Shown: positions 31,018-42,550 of the stretch, in pieces | How the letters are laid out: every line of letters starts with the position of its first letter | Position numbering within the stretch: the stretch's first letter is position 1 | NCBI GenBank assembly: GCA_963575745.1 | Contig: CAUYUJ010011547.1 | Span: 112,208-176,207, forward strand | Length of the DNA: 64,000 bases | Reading direction: 5' to 3' | Source of the DNA: Prorocentrum cordatum | Lineage: Eukaryota > Sar > Dinophyceae > Prorocentrales > Prorocentraceae | Program-made: the position numbers and the translations under genes | The notes under the pieces: generated by a model | The model's input: only the letters and a program-made list of their open reading frames with translations | What the model was told of the DNA's origin: nothing | Database searches by the model: none

Positions 31018-32340
31018 TCCACCACCCCGACCCGAGCACAAGTTCGAGAGGAGGGAGGATCCGGTATCACCGTAAATGAAGAGAGAATGATGAAACAATC
31101 GGCGGAGGGGTGACGGAAGGAGCTCCAGATGAGGGTGATATCTTCGAGGGCAGTGATCGAGTGATCAGACCTCCTCTCGATAGTAAGGGAGCCCTCGAGG
31201 GGCTCATCGGCCATGTTTCTCGGCCATTCTGAAGGGTGGGCGCCTAAACATTTCAACACCCCTTGTCCCAGTCAGAGACGGGCCCGCGGATGGGGGGTAC
31301 CCCCCCATATGCGCGGGCCCGTCTCTGACCCTGGAACCTTTTCTTCGTTTGGGGGCCCGAGGCCATGCCCAGAGCCCGAGGCCGTCTCTGACCCTGGTGC
31401 CCTTCCTCGTTCGGCCGAGGCCATGCGAAGGCCGACGTTTCGGACCGATCGGTCCTAGTTTGCTGGCGCGCGACGTGCGCGACGTTACAGCTCGAGCAAG
31501 GCGAGGAGGGGCTCGCCGTGCATCGCTCGAAATAAGCGACGCGTTCTCGAGAATTGCACGTCTCCTCCGCATACCCTTCTTCAGTCGTCTTCCTCCGCCA
31601 CATTACCCCCCTCTTCTTCATCCTCCTCCTCCTCCTCCTCCTCCTCATCATCATCATCATCATCATCATTCTCTTCCTTCCAAGTTTAGTGTACCTCCAC
31701 GCGTAGTGTTTACACGCCCTGGTTGCAAGTACCCTCCCAGCTTGATTGTCTGAGGAGGGCGTGGCACTCAGCTGGTGGAGCATCATCTCGCCCGCCCGAT
31801 CCCCATCCAACCATTCCCGCCCGACTCCCTGACGCTCCTTCCTTCACCTCCCGTACTGGTGCAGGCATCCTTGCAGAATGCTCTGCACTGAGTTCGTTAA
31901 TGGTGCTACGTGGGTCGTCCCGAATACGCTCGCGTGGGCACTCCAAGTGTTGCTGATCACCCATCCCCAGTTCTACTAACGAGGGGCGAGAAGGGATGCC
32001 AGTGAACATACGCACATCATATTATGGAGGCGTGGAGTGGAGGAGCCAATTCTGTTTTTGAGAGGGGTCCCAGGGTCAACAACGTTTGGTGGCACCTCCC
32101 TGGGAGCCGGGGGCCTCTATACCTCGCATGGAGGAGGGGGGAGAGACATCATTGAACACCTCGCCACATCCATCATCAAATTCAATCATGCTGCATCTTG
32201 AAGTTGTGTGCTGTTCGAATGCGTACCTGCGCATCCTTGCTTTTGCTGACCAGGTGGGGACAAGTTCCAGCTAGGGGAGTTGAAGGAACTTGCATCGTCA
32301 CTGCGCGCATCCTGGGGCCATCGACGCTAGAACTGATAGG
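31018..32340. other. Intergenic region, no clear gene
   Basis: Holds a 57-nt hairpin (31272-31328), two copies of CCGTCTCTGACCCTGG (31320, 31382), a CCT/CAT tract at 31615-31675 and unique sequence. A minus-strand frame at 32015-31710 (RMFTGIPSRPSLVELGMGDQ) is possible but unsupported. Confidence 0.45.
31272..31328. repeat. 57-nt hairpin downstream of the gene
   Basis: A 17-bp perfect outer stem, TCAGAGACGGGCCCGCG (31272-31288) with 31312-31328, and an inner stem ATGGGGGG/CCCCCCAT around GTAC. Stands 255 bp after the TGA. Could act in transcript ends or be a foldback element. Confidence 0.9.
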
Positions 32341-32357
32341 ATACCATGGTTTCAAGC

Positions 32358-32490
32358 AATAAGTTGTGGCTGTTCACTTGAAGCGTTCGGTTTCAAACAA
32401 TACGTTGTGGTTGTTCACTTCAAGCGTTCGGTTTCACTGGGTTTGTCCGTAAGCGTTTCGGTTTCAAACGATACGTTGTGGTTGTTCACA
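32358..32490 (+). repeat. Short repeats GTTGTGGTTGTTCAC / AAGCGTTCGGTTTC
   Basis: The pair of motifs recurs three times (near 32362, 32402 and 32475, with AAGCGTTCGGTTTC at 32380, 32421 and a variant at 32450) directly before the ATG at 32492. Confidence 0.7.
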
Positions 32491-32491
32491 C

Positions 32492-32725
32492 ATGTCAGCC
32501 CGCGCCGCTGCAGCCCTGCTCTCCACCGACGCTGGAGGTGGAGGGGGTCGCGCGGGCGCTGGAGGCAGTGCGGGTCGCGCTCCTGGTGTGGGCGCTGGAG
32601 GCAGCCCTGCTGTGGGCGCTGGAGGCGGTGCGCGTCGCGCTCCTGGTGTGGGCGCTGGAGGCTGTGGGGGTGGCGATCCTGGTGCTGCAGGCCAGGGCAC
32701 GTCGGCGTTTGAACCACAGGGCCCT
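32492..32725 (+). CDS. Transposon-like gene, exon 1 (Gly/Ala/Arg-rich)
   Basis: ATG followed by SARAAAALLSTD and then degenerate repeats of GRAPGVGAGG, ending near GTSAFEPQGP. The 3' border is probably near CCTG|GTCCG. The next 200 bp carry TATG repeats, as in the other introns. Whether this exon belongs to the transposon-like gene is inferred from proximity and open frame only. Confidence 0.4.
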
Positions 32726-32952
32726 GGTCCGAGGGATGTGGTTTGTATACGAGTGTATGTATGTATGTGTGTATGTATGTCTGTATACACATATATGTAT
32801 ATACGTATACATGCAATGTATATATATGTATGTATGTACAAATGTATGTACATACATCTATACATACGTGTGCGTATACACATGTAAACCTGTTTGTAGG
32901 AAGGGACGGTAAGGTGACCTTCCCCTCGAATGACGTTTTAAATCCCGTCTAG

Positions 32953-33091
32953 ATCCCGTCTGTCAGGGCCCTGTGTTTGAACCGCCGAAGCAACGGATCT
33001 GGCCTCCGAGAGTACGTGGTGGACAGGTACCGCCGTGGCCTCTGGACGGCCACTGACGTGTGCATTCTAGCACACCACGTCACTCATGCAG
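32953..33091 (+). CDS. Transposon-like gene, exon 2
   Basis: After TCTAG| (or TCAG|G at 32966) it reads GLREYVVDRYRRGLWTATDV then CILAHHVTHA. Donor GCAG|GCCAGC (GC type). With exon 3 the joined codons give THAGGTGLEDLARAP, in frame. The intron (33092-33329) carries a (CT)n run at 33148-33202. Confidence 0.65.
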
Positions 33092-33147
33092 GCCAGCCCC
33101 GTTGAGTATAGCATCTTCCATCCCCCACCTCCCTCTTTTTTTTTTTG

Positions 33148-33207
<60 letters not shown>

Positions 33208-33329
33208 TTATGTTCTCCCTGTCTCTTCCCTCATCGCTGTCCTCCACTCATCCCCCCTCTCCCCTGCACACATCCTTTTCACCCCTCCCCTTGCATTTGG
33301 AAGATGCGAACACCCCAGCGGTTTTGCAG

Positions 33330-35255
33330 GGGGCACTGGCCTTGAAGACTTAGCCCGCGCTCCGGGTCGTGGGCATTATGCTGAGCACATTAGGCATGCA
33401 CTGGGTGAGAGACGTGCTGCATCATTTTACACGTGTGCCGTTCCCATGTGGAGCAAACATACGGAATCGAGATACTTGAACAATGATTTCCCCATTAGCT
33501 TACCACGCGAGAGGTTTTTCGAGCTGCTGGAGCAACGTCCTGCAGATTTCAACACTGTTGATATTAATGATTTACCTGGGACGTATGCTTCGCACCCTGT
33601 TGTTTTAGAAAGAGGACGCGCAGACACCGTTCCTCTCACGCTATACTCAGACGGAGTTCCGTTCTCGAAAACAGATTCATTTATTTGCTGGTATTGGAGT
33701 TCGGCTGTGGATCCCAACAGAAAACGACATTTGATTTGCACTGTTAAAAAATCTGACCTTTGCCAATGCTCGTGCAAAGGGTGGTGCACGATGCAAGTAA
33801 TACAAAAGGTGATCGCCTGGTCATTCTCGGCGCTCGCCGCTGGCACGTTTCCGTCTCTGGACCACAACCAAAAGCCTTTTTCCCAAGAGCTTCGCGAGCT
33901 CCACCGCGGCCTCCCCTTCGGGAAATATGGCGCTCTCGTGGAGTATCGCGCAGACTTGTTAGAATATGTTTCTTGTTTCGGTTTTACAAATTGGACGCAC
34001 GTTCAGCACCCATGTTTTTGTTGCAACGCATCCCGCGCTGATATGTTTAATTTTGCCCGCACGTTGGCCCTCTGCCCTTGGCGCCCCCGCCAGCGTAGCG
34101 ATTTTAATGATGACCTCGGGGCGTGCGTGACCAAAAGGTACGTGCAAAGTCGTGCCCAGCTGCGCAGGCTTCTAAGGTGCATGGAACTTTCGCGCAAATA
34201 TGGTGGTTTTGCGCTGGTAAGGCCGTTTCCAGAACTTCATCTGCCCGTGGGGTGGATCGTCATTTGCGACGAAAACCTACTTGATTGGCACGCCCTCGTG
34301 GGCACAGGTGGGTCCCTTGGCGTGGATATGCCAGGCTGGCTCACGTTTTTCAACGCTGCAAACACTTCCAACATTAAATTCTGGAGCCCGCTGTTCACCA
34401 TCAGAGGGTTTAGTGTCGAGTGTCTTCACCTCGATTGTGTGCACGTGTTCGACCTCGGCATCAGCCAATATGTTGCTGGTGAGGTCATGCTAAAACTAAT
34501 TGACGCAAATTTTGCGCAATCTGCTGAAGAACGGGGGCCCGCACGCATGCCGAGTTCGCAACCTACCTGCTCCTCTCACTTCTGAGATCCTCTGGTCATT
34601 CCTCCTCATCCGACGTTGTCTGCCCTCGATCTCAATTCCCATTATCGTCAAAAAGCGTGCTTGGGGGCCCCCATCACCCACTGTGGAGCGGCGGCGGGTC
34701 GATAACATGGTTCATTTGCGCAGGCGCCTCAAGGCGCATTATAGAATGCGCCGTATGCCGCGCGGCAAGCATTCAATAATCAACCGTTTAAAGTACAACC
34801 AGCTAAATGCTGGCGGCGCGTGCCCCCGCCTGAAGGCGAAAGCTGCACAAACGCGGAGACTGATGCCTTTCATTCGGATTTTAGCGGATGAGAATTGGCG
34901 CTTTCTCGGCGCAGGCCATAGGCACCTTCGCCGCGCAGTTTCGGCGCTCGTGGATATGGAAGTCGCCATGAAACGGTCGCCCCGCATAATGCCGCCAGTT
35001 GCTCTCTCACAGCTCCAGAACCACATCGTGACAGCTCTGCGCGAGTGGAAAGCGTGGGGCGGCCACGAAACGTATAAGTTTCACGTGGCCTGGGACCTTG
35101 CCAAAAGAGCAAGTACCCAGGGCAACCCCCTTTTTTATTGGACATATGCTGACGAGCAGGAGAACCGAGCCATGGGGACAGCTGCGAAAAGCGTGCACGC
35201 GGGACCAACATTCTACGTTACACTGTTGCAAAAGATCTTGCCCGAGGCGCGCTGA
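33330..35255 (+). CDS. Transposon-like protein, main exon, one frameshift
   Basis: Acceptor TTGCAG|GG. Frame 2 is open to 34585, then the reading continues in frame 3 (about 34500 to the stop at 35255), a +1 change near 34.5-34.7 kb. Segments in order: VPMWSKHTESRYLNND, YSDGVPFSKTDSFICWYW, CQCSCKGWCTM, HPCFCCNASRADMF (Cys-rich), ECLHLDCVHVFDLGISQY, CPRLKAKAAQTRRL, and GNPLFYWTYADEQENRAMGT. From memory this set recurs in many dinoflagellate predicted proteins and looks like a DNA-transposon protein; no catalytic triad is identified here. Probably an inactive copy because of the frameshift. No terminal inverted repeats were found. Confidence 0.7.
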
Positions 35256-35570
35256 TCGCAGTGCGCCTCTGGTGGGGAAGATCTTGAGCACGTGTACGCG
35301 TGTAATGTTTGCGTCGCGTGCGGGCTCTTCAAATCTGCTCCCTTGGCGCGTCACCTCCTGTTCGTGACAAAAGAAAATTACCGTGCACCGCATGTGCTCA
35401 ACAAGGAAAGGGGTTTGCAACAACAGCGGGGCTACTTGACTGCCAAACGCACTTATCGAATCACAACACACACAAACTAATGACGATATGTGCAATACAG
35501 AGGCACATCAAACAAACAACAATGCTTATGTGCAAAACGAAACACAACACCAACACAAAAAAAACAGTTG
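35256..35570 (+). other. 3' flank of transposon-like gene
   Basis: The same frame reopens after the stop (HVYACNVCVACGLFKSAPLA, CxxCxxC) to 35480, perhaps the original C-terminus behind a nonsense change. Then A/C-rich sequence. Confidence 0.4.
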
Positions 35571-36400
35571 AATAAGAGATTGCGCTGCTTGTCAGAAGAG
35601 ATTGCTTGTTTTGCCGACTCCTCCTCTACCTCGTCCCCTCCAGCACCCCCATTCGATCCACCTCTCCCACCCCCCCCGCCACCTCTTCCACCCCCACGAC
35701 CTGGATGGTCGACGGGTTGGCTGCTGCTGGCCACCCTCGAGGGGCGCGCGTGCCATTTGCGACGTGAGCATTGCCCTGGCATGGTATTTCCTGGCGGTGA
35801 GAAGACATTGCGCTGTTGTTCACATTCCTGGGGGCAGGGGAAGGTAAATGTGGCCCACAATGGATGAGCGGAGATTGCGTTGATTTGTTGTTCGTCGGGC
35901 GCCGGCTGCGGGGCAGCCAGGTGCTTGAGGCCAGCATGAGCGAATTCTGAGCGCTGCAGATTTCTACGGATGAGAAAAAAGATGGGAGACGAGATTGCGT
36001 TGTTATTTGTTTTTGCTCTGTCGGTCTGGAGTGCCCGAGCGGTTTCCAGGCGGCCCCTGCGGTGAGGCAGCTGCGCTGCGTGGCCATCGATTTTACTTGT
36101 TGCTTCTACGAGTTAGATGAGAAGAGGAGGAGGAGGGAGGAGGAGGGAAGCGGGATGTGGGAGAGGAGGAGGGAAACGGGGGACAATAGATGAGAAGACG
36201 TTGCGTTGTTCGCTGCTCTGGCACCGAAGTGGCTGCAACGCATGCGCAGGCCGCTGCGCAACGGTGAACGGTTGAAGCCCATCGCCCAATCCGAGTTTAG
36301 AAGGGGTGAGGGTGTGTAGCGGAGAAAGGAGTGAAGGACTGTGAAGGGAAATTGGATGAGAATACATTGCGTTGTTTGTTGCTCGTCCCACACATCGGGT

Positions 36401-37136
36401 GTCTCGAAAAAATCGAGACGACAATATTTCATGATTGTCTGATTTTTGTTGGTGTGGGATTTCACGTGCAGGCCCTCGGGACCGTCAAATAACAATTCGA
36501 AAGATCGAGACGCCTGATGTGTGGAGGGCACAGGGGGCCTATGGCCTCCTGGCCCAGGCGGCGCCCATCGCGGGCTCACGGACTCCATGGAGAGCACTTT
36601 TATATGTACCGTTTCACAGCGTTTCACTCGCAACTATTGTGTTGTTGCTGCCCTGGCAAAGATTGCTGGGATCGCCACTACGGTGCGCTTGAACGATTTC
36701 ATCAACAATTTCCATGCGTGGTCGCTGTTTTGGTCCCCTGGGGGAAAGGGACAGGGGCATAGTATTCAGACGGGGTAATGATAAGAGATTGCGTTGTCGG
36801 CTGGCCCCGCCGGAACGGGCGCCTGTTTTTTTCCAGTCAGCTGCTGCTTTCTCTAGCCAACTTAACGTTCCGAAGAGGAGCAGAGATTGCGTGATTGTTG
36901 TTTTGCGTCAGGTGCGCATGCAGCCCACGTGGCTGCATCACCAAGCACGCGGTGAGCATATTGGAAACCCAGACATCCGACGTCTCAATTTTTTCGAGAC
37001 GCGGGCCCCCGACCTCCCGACCACTTCCCTGGGACTAGTTTTTCATCCCGAGTGGTTGTTTGACGGTCCCGACGCCCAGCGAGGGCCCCGAGAGGCCAAA
37101 AACTATGTAACACCTCTGTCTCAATTTTTTCGAGAC
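36401..37136. repeat. Three GTCTC-A/T-GAGAC mini-hairpins
   Basis: GTCTCGAAAAAATCGAGAC (36401-36419), CGTCTCAATTTTTTCGAGAC plus G (36981-37001), and GTCTCAATTTTTTCGAGAC (37118-37136). Each lies next to a GATGTSTGGG motif; a half copy is at 36505-36524. Confidence 0.8.
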
Positions 37137-37857
37137 GCCCAATGTCTGGGAATACTTGCAGCGTCGCCACCGCGCGTTATGCATTTCCGTCCTTCCTGAG
37201 GGTGATACTGGGAAAATCAGGGAGGGAAAAGGGAGGAATTCAAGGCAGAAGGAGGACAAGTAGGGGAGGTGATGAATAGAAATTGCGTTGTTTGTTTTGT
37301 TGCGTGCACGGCACCGCACTCGACAATTCCATGTCGAATTTCCCGATGACTACGGAGAAGGATCCGAACATACTTGGCGAATAGAGGTGGACACAGATTG
37401 CGTTATTGTGTGTTTTTCGGCGGCGGGGAAGACCACCGCCGCCAACCCTTCTGCTCGACTTCCGCTTTGCAAGTGTTTCCCTGGCAACGATTGCAGGGAT
37501 AATTGGAAAATGGATACGGAACCGTGTGATAATAATGTAGCACCGTAAATAACAACGCCAACACATACATGAACACAAACACACTGCCATACATATACGT
37601 ATACACATATATTCCATACACTTTAACATGTACGTACGCATACAATTGTATTCATGTGTATAAATACAAATATGATGTTTGTTTCACCACCCTTATGTTT
37701 CACCACCGTGACCGCCCTGCTGATTTGGGGTCGCGTTTCTTCTCAGGCCTCGGGCCCCTGGCGGCGCCGGCTGCAGGCCTTTGACATTTCCGAGAACGGT
37801 GCTCCTGCACGTTCCCGTCCGAGAGCGGTGCCCTACACACTTGCGTGCTACAGTGCA

Positions 37858-38627
<770 letters not shown>

Positions 38628-38737
38628 AGTTGTCTCGGTTTTTTTGCAATGTCTTGGTTTTTCTGCTTTGTCTTGGTTAAAAACCATGACGTTCTGGGCG
38701 GCATTGGTTTTTTTAGGGCTGTCTGATGTCTGGGGCG
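38628..38737 (+). repeat. TTGGTTTTT minisatellite and GATGTCTGGGG edge motif
   Basis: Four units of TGTCTTGGTTTTT type, then TTTAGGGCTGTCTGATGTCTGGGGCGCG. This is the counterpart of 12503-12672 with the GC-rich block on the other side. Confidence 0.75.
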
Positions 38738-38754
38738 CGCCACGTCGCGCACGG

Positions 38755-39279
38755 CTACTTCGTCGAGGAGGAGCAGGCCGATCGCATCGCCGAGGAGGCG
38801 ACGACCAAGAAGTGACGGAGAGGGCGCATGCCCTCATGGGCGTCAAGGGCCAGTCGGGGAACGTCCTGCTGAATGACGCCGCGCCAGGCACTGAGACCAA
38901 CGCGCCCGTGGCCCTCCGGTCGGCGGCGGAGGGCCATTCCCACCGAGCGCCGGAGCAGGGCGAAGGACGACGCGGCGAACGCCGCCCAGCATTTCCTCAA
39001 CATCACGCGCTGCAAGACTTCGAAGCGCGCGTTGGCGGACTCCAGGGCGCCCGTTGTGGAGCTCGCCCCGCGCGCTACCTCCCCGAGGCTTCGCCGCGCG
39101 TCCGAGGCGACGCGGGGCGCCGCCGGGGATCTCGACGTCGCGACGCCCAGGGAGCTAAGGCTAGCCTTCCGGCCCACCACCATGGGCATGCGCGCCAAGG
39201 CGCCCCCGCCGAAGATGAACAGCCCCATGGCGAACGTCAGCGATTGGAATAATGAGCGGACCAACATGCGCTCCCCCAT
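38755..39279 (-). CDS. Possible membrane protein, C-terminal part
   Basis: 174-codon minus-strand frame from ATG 39279 (preceded in frame by a TGA). A hydrophobic stretch, SLFQSLTFAMGLFIFGGGAL, is followed by RMPMVVGRKASLSSLG and a second helical region, VLQRVMLRKCWAAFAASSFA. Third codon positions are GC-rich. The opposite strand is also open (38873-39772 plus), so strand choice is inferred from the membrane-like pattern. Not recognised. Confidence 0.4.
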   Translation of the reverse strand: MGERMLVRSLFQSLTFAMGLFIFGGGALARMPMVVGRKASLSSLGVATSRSPAAPRVASDARRSLGEVARGASSTTGALESANARFEVLQRVMLRKCWAAFAASSFALLRRSVGMALRRRPEGHGRVGLSAWRGVIQQDVPRLALDAHEGMRPLRHFLVVASSAMRSACSSSTK

Positions 39280-39617
39280 GCGCGACGTCCGGCATATTCA
39301 ACAGCTGACCCTGCCGAGGGCGGGCGAGATCTGCCCCGCGGGGCTCGTGATCGACGCCGGAGAGGACATCCATCGCGCCGATGGCGACCTGCCAGGTCGC
39401 TGGCCTCCGGGCGGTCGTGGGCGAGATCTTTGCAGCGAGGGCCGGCGAGGGCGCCGCGGCCCCGGACAGGGCCAAAGCGACCGCGAAGCAGAAGTTCGAG
39501 ATGCCGGCGCGCGGAGCTCAAGGACTTCGCGGGCGACGCGAAGATCTGGAAGGGCGCCGCCTCCACGACGCGCGCGCAGGCGACGCGGGCGCGGGCGACG
39601 ACGTTCGCGCGCGCCAT
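39161..39617 (-). CDS. Possible upstream parts of the same protein, other frames
   Basis: Two overlapping minus-strand frames look protein-like in turn: APFQIFASPAKSLSSARRHL (frame of 39617-39237) and ARRPATWQVAIGAMDVLSGV (frame of 39475-39161). With 38755-39279 they would make one product read through two frame changes, or be exons. Confidence 0.3.
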
Positions 39618-39774
39618 TGCCGACGAGAAACCCCCGTGAAAGAGGGGTTCTCGTCGCGGACGTCGTCGCGAGGTCGAACTCGGAGATCCCCGAGTCCGCC
39701 GAGGACAGGCTTGGCGCGCTTGCGCTGCTCCAGCGCGCGGCAGTGGGCTGCCCAGTCTTTTTAGTTTTCTGAAT

Positions 39775-40350
39775 TCATACCTCCCTCGTCAGCCCCTGGA
39801 GCGGGCGCGTGCTCGACGACGTCGGCGCGGTAGTGCAGCAGCCAATTGGGAGCGTCGAGCGGGGCGCAATATCGCGTTGTTCCGCGCGCGCCGCCACGCT
39901 GCTTTCGCAGCGGCATGGCGCGCGGCAGTGCCCGCGCACGGACGGTGGCACGCTTGCGCGGGGACGGGCGCAGCAGCGCTTGTCCCAGGACGCCGATGTC
40001 GAGGGCGCGCTCAGAATGGCCCAATACGCGACGTCTGCCACCGGGCTCACCGCCATCAACCCAATCACGACACGGACGTTTCGTTTGCGCGCGGCCCCAT
40101 TTGAAGCAATAACAGTTGGCCGAACAAGCTCCGCCGCACGGCCGCCAGCAGCGCGGGCCCCGCCGCGCATGTAACGGATCGTTTGTGAGTGCTCGTGCTC
40201 TGACTTGGCGTGGCGTCTCGTCTTGGACATGCCGCGCCGCGCGAGTGCGCGTGCGTCTAGACAGCCGCCGCCGCTGGCCGACGGGCGCGACCGTGTCTGG
40301 GCCCGACGCGCCGGCTGGAAGACGCATGGCGATCGAGCTACAGCGAGCAA
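39775..40350 (-). CDS. Uncertain ORF in GC-rich block II
   Basis: 191-codon minus frame containing RVVIGLMAVSPVADVAYWAI. The plus strand over the same bases (39809-40174) reads EGALRMAQYATSATGLTAIN and is equally plausible. One of the two is probably spurious; I cannot say which. Confidence 0.25.
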   Translation of the reverse strand: MLAVARSPCVFQPARRAQTRSRPSASGGGCLDARALARRGMSKTRRHAKSEHEHSQTIRYMRGGARAAGGRAAELVRPTVIASNGAARKRNVRVVIGLMAVSPVADVAYWAILSAPSTSASWDKRCCARPRASVPPSVRGHCRAPCRCESSVAARAEQRDIAPRSTLPIGCCTTAPTSSSTRPLQGLTREV

Positions 40351-40399
40351 TCGCTATCGAGAAGCCATTCCCTGCCATCAGTGGCCGGCCAGCCCCCCC

Positions 40400-41535
40400 A
40401 TCAATTGCCGTAACCTTCCTATCGCATCAGGGGGGCCACTTGCAGGGGTCTGGCACAGCATTTGCTTGTTTTTTTCTTTATCTGGAGGGGGTGAGGGTGT
40501 CGGGGCCATGTGCTTGCTTGCTGTTTTGGCGACCTTGGCTTTGCCGCATCTGCGGGCTTTCTGGGGCCGCCGCGAGGGGCGCCCTGGGGCCCCCCGTTCT
40601 CCCTCGCGGCTCCAACCAGGCTTGTGGCGGCCGCGGGGGGCATCTCCCGAAGGGGCCATTTTCCGCCGACCCCCGGGCCACAGGCGTCGAGAAGTCGCGA
40701 GGGAGGGGAAGTCCAGGCAGGCCCCGGCGAGTTTTGCGACGCTTCTGGAAGCCTTGAGCGGCCAACGGAGTCGTGGGAGACCCCTGCGTGTCTGTGAGAG
40801 GCCTTGGGAAGCCCTCGCGGACTGGGCCGCCCTGGGGAGCCATGAGAGAGCTCGCCATCCGGGGGCCATCTTGTTGACGCATGGGAACAGCTCCCGGGCC
40901 TTCGGGCAATTTCAGGGCCTCTTGGAGGTGCCCCGGGGCCCCCGAGGCCGGAGCCTGTGGGGCCCTGGCGGCGGGGGCGCGTCGAGCGCATTGCCCGGCG
41001 CGGTCGGTCGGGGCCGCGCGGGGCCCCGGCGGCAGGGGCGCGCCAGAGCGCAGCGCGGGGCCCCGACGGCGGGGGCGCTCCGAAGCACGAACTGGACGCG
41101 TCACTCATCATTGCCGCTCGGGGCCGCGCCGCGCCCAGGCAGGGCCCCTGCGGCCAGGGCGCGCCGAGCAGGGCTTGGTCGCGCTATTCGGCAGCGTTGT
41201 TCGAGGCGGCGCTGTGCGCGGGGGCCCGGCGGCGGGGGCGCGCTGAAAAAGAGATGGCATATATTCCCCATCAAGTACGCTCGGAGTTTTCAGTCCGTTT
41301 GTTGTTTCCGTTTTTCGCCGGGGAGGTTTGGAAATGCGACGTCGTTTGCTCGCTCGTTGGACTGAAGGGGGTGGCGTTTGAAATCCACCATGCTTGCTTG
41401 CTTTTTTCCCGCCCCTTCTTGAGGGGCCGGTTTTTGCCATGGGTTTGCTTGCTGGTTTCTTTGAGAGTCTTGGCGCGCAGTGTCGCCCCCCTGATCTTCT
41501 CTCGCAGGAGATTGGCGCCGCGCGAACAATGGCAC
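40400..41535. other. GC-rich sequence, no certain gene
   Basis: GGGGCC-rich with several TGCTTGCTTGCTGTTTTGG-like pieces (40508, 41390, 41445) and GCGGCGGGGGCGC repeats (40969, 41027, 41068, 41230). TCTCTCGCAG|GAGATT at 41502-41512 could be an acceptor. Confidence 0.4.
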
Positions 41536-42512
41536 GAACGTCTTCGTTGGGGAGCTCCAGCGGGCGTGGCGCGCCAGGCACCCGACGGGCGCCGCGTGCG
41601 CGCGCCTGGCCGCGGCGCTTCAGCACCCTCTGCAGCGCGAGGTGCAAGGCAGCGCGCCGCCACAGAGGTCAGCGGTGCAGCGCCGCCACTCGATGGACGA
41701 GCTGGCGCGCATGGGCAGGCCACGCTGCGCTGCCGACGGTAGGACAGCTGCGAGCAGACGACAGCGACGCCGCGCAGCTGTCGGCCCCAGAGAGCACGCA
41801 CCGCGCTGGCGCCACTCGGCATTCACCAGACCAACACAAGGACCAGTCAACACCCGTCGCCAGCAGCGAGAAACACACTGCCGCAAACAGCTGGACGAGC
41901 TGCGTCTGCGCGCCCACGAGGTACGGCGCGCGGGTGCTCTCCAGCTACGCTGCCACACAAGCGCTGCAACGACCAGCTGCGCCCGTCGGCGCCTACGCAC
42001 GCAGTGCCGAAGGCTAGCAGCTATGCCAATTTTGTACAAGATGCAGAGCCATGGGGGCGCCCCTGGCTGGCAGGCACGACCGGTGCCGCGGCGTGAGCGC
42101 ATGCCCGGCACGATCTGCGCTGGGCTCCCGCGAGCAACACCTTGCTCCCGGCTGCAAGACAACATCAGTCGGTCGACGCCACGTCGGGTAAGGAGCCGGT
42201 CCTCAGGGTCCCCCTGCTGCGGGGTGCAATCACGAGCAAGCAGCCCTGGCCACAGACAGCGCGGCATGCCCATGCGATGTCCACGGACGACCACGCGTTA
42301 CTCTCCAGTGTTCGCTACAGCACCAGTCGGGCTGAGGGCACTGATTCATGGGCGAGGTGCACGAGACAGCCTGCTGCTGGACGCGTCTGGTCAACGCGGC
42401 GCAGCGGCCTCTTCCCCGCATCTGCTCCTGTGCCTTTCCAGGGCCACAGCGCTTTGGATTGACACCTTCCATTGCCCGGTAGCCCAGGTTCGAGTTGGAG
42501 CATGGGCGCGCG
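41536..42512 (+). other. GC-rich frames of uncertain meaning
   Basis: A plus frame (41642-42637) includes FATAPVGLRALIHGRGARDS and LLLCLSRATALWIDTFHCPV; a second plus frame (42142-42462) and a minus frame (42294-41620) are also open. No motif decides between them. Confidence 0.3.
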
Positions 42513-42535
42513 CCCGCCGCCATTTTGGCTCACAG
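42513..42535 (+). other. Relict dinoflagellate spliced leader
   Basis: GCCATTTTGGCTCA (42519-42532) is identical to the core of the conserved 22-nt dinoflagellate spliced leader, and 17 of 19 positions match over 42514-42532, followed by CAG. Established knowledge: such relicts arise when trans-spliced mRNAs are reverse-transcribed back into the genome. Downstream, an ATG at 42560 opens 25 codons only. Confidence 0.75.
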
Positions 42536-42550
42536 CGCGCTCGCGGTAGC

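Noticed and set aside
40205-41365. 386-codon plus-strand ORF in GC-rich DNA
   Set aside because: Minus-strand frames of similar length overlap it, composition is GGGGCC-repeat-like, and no protein pattern was seen.
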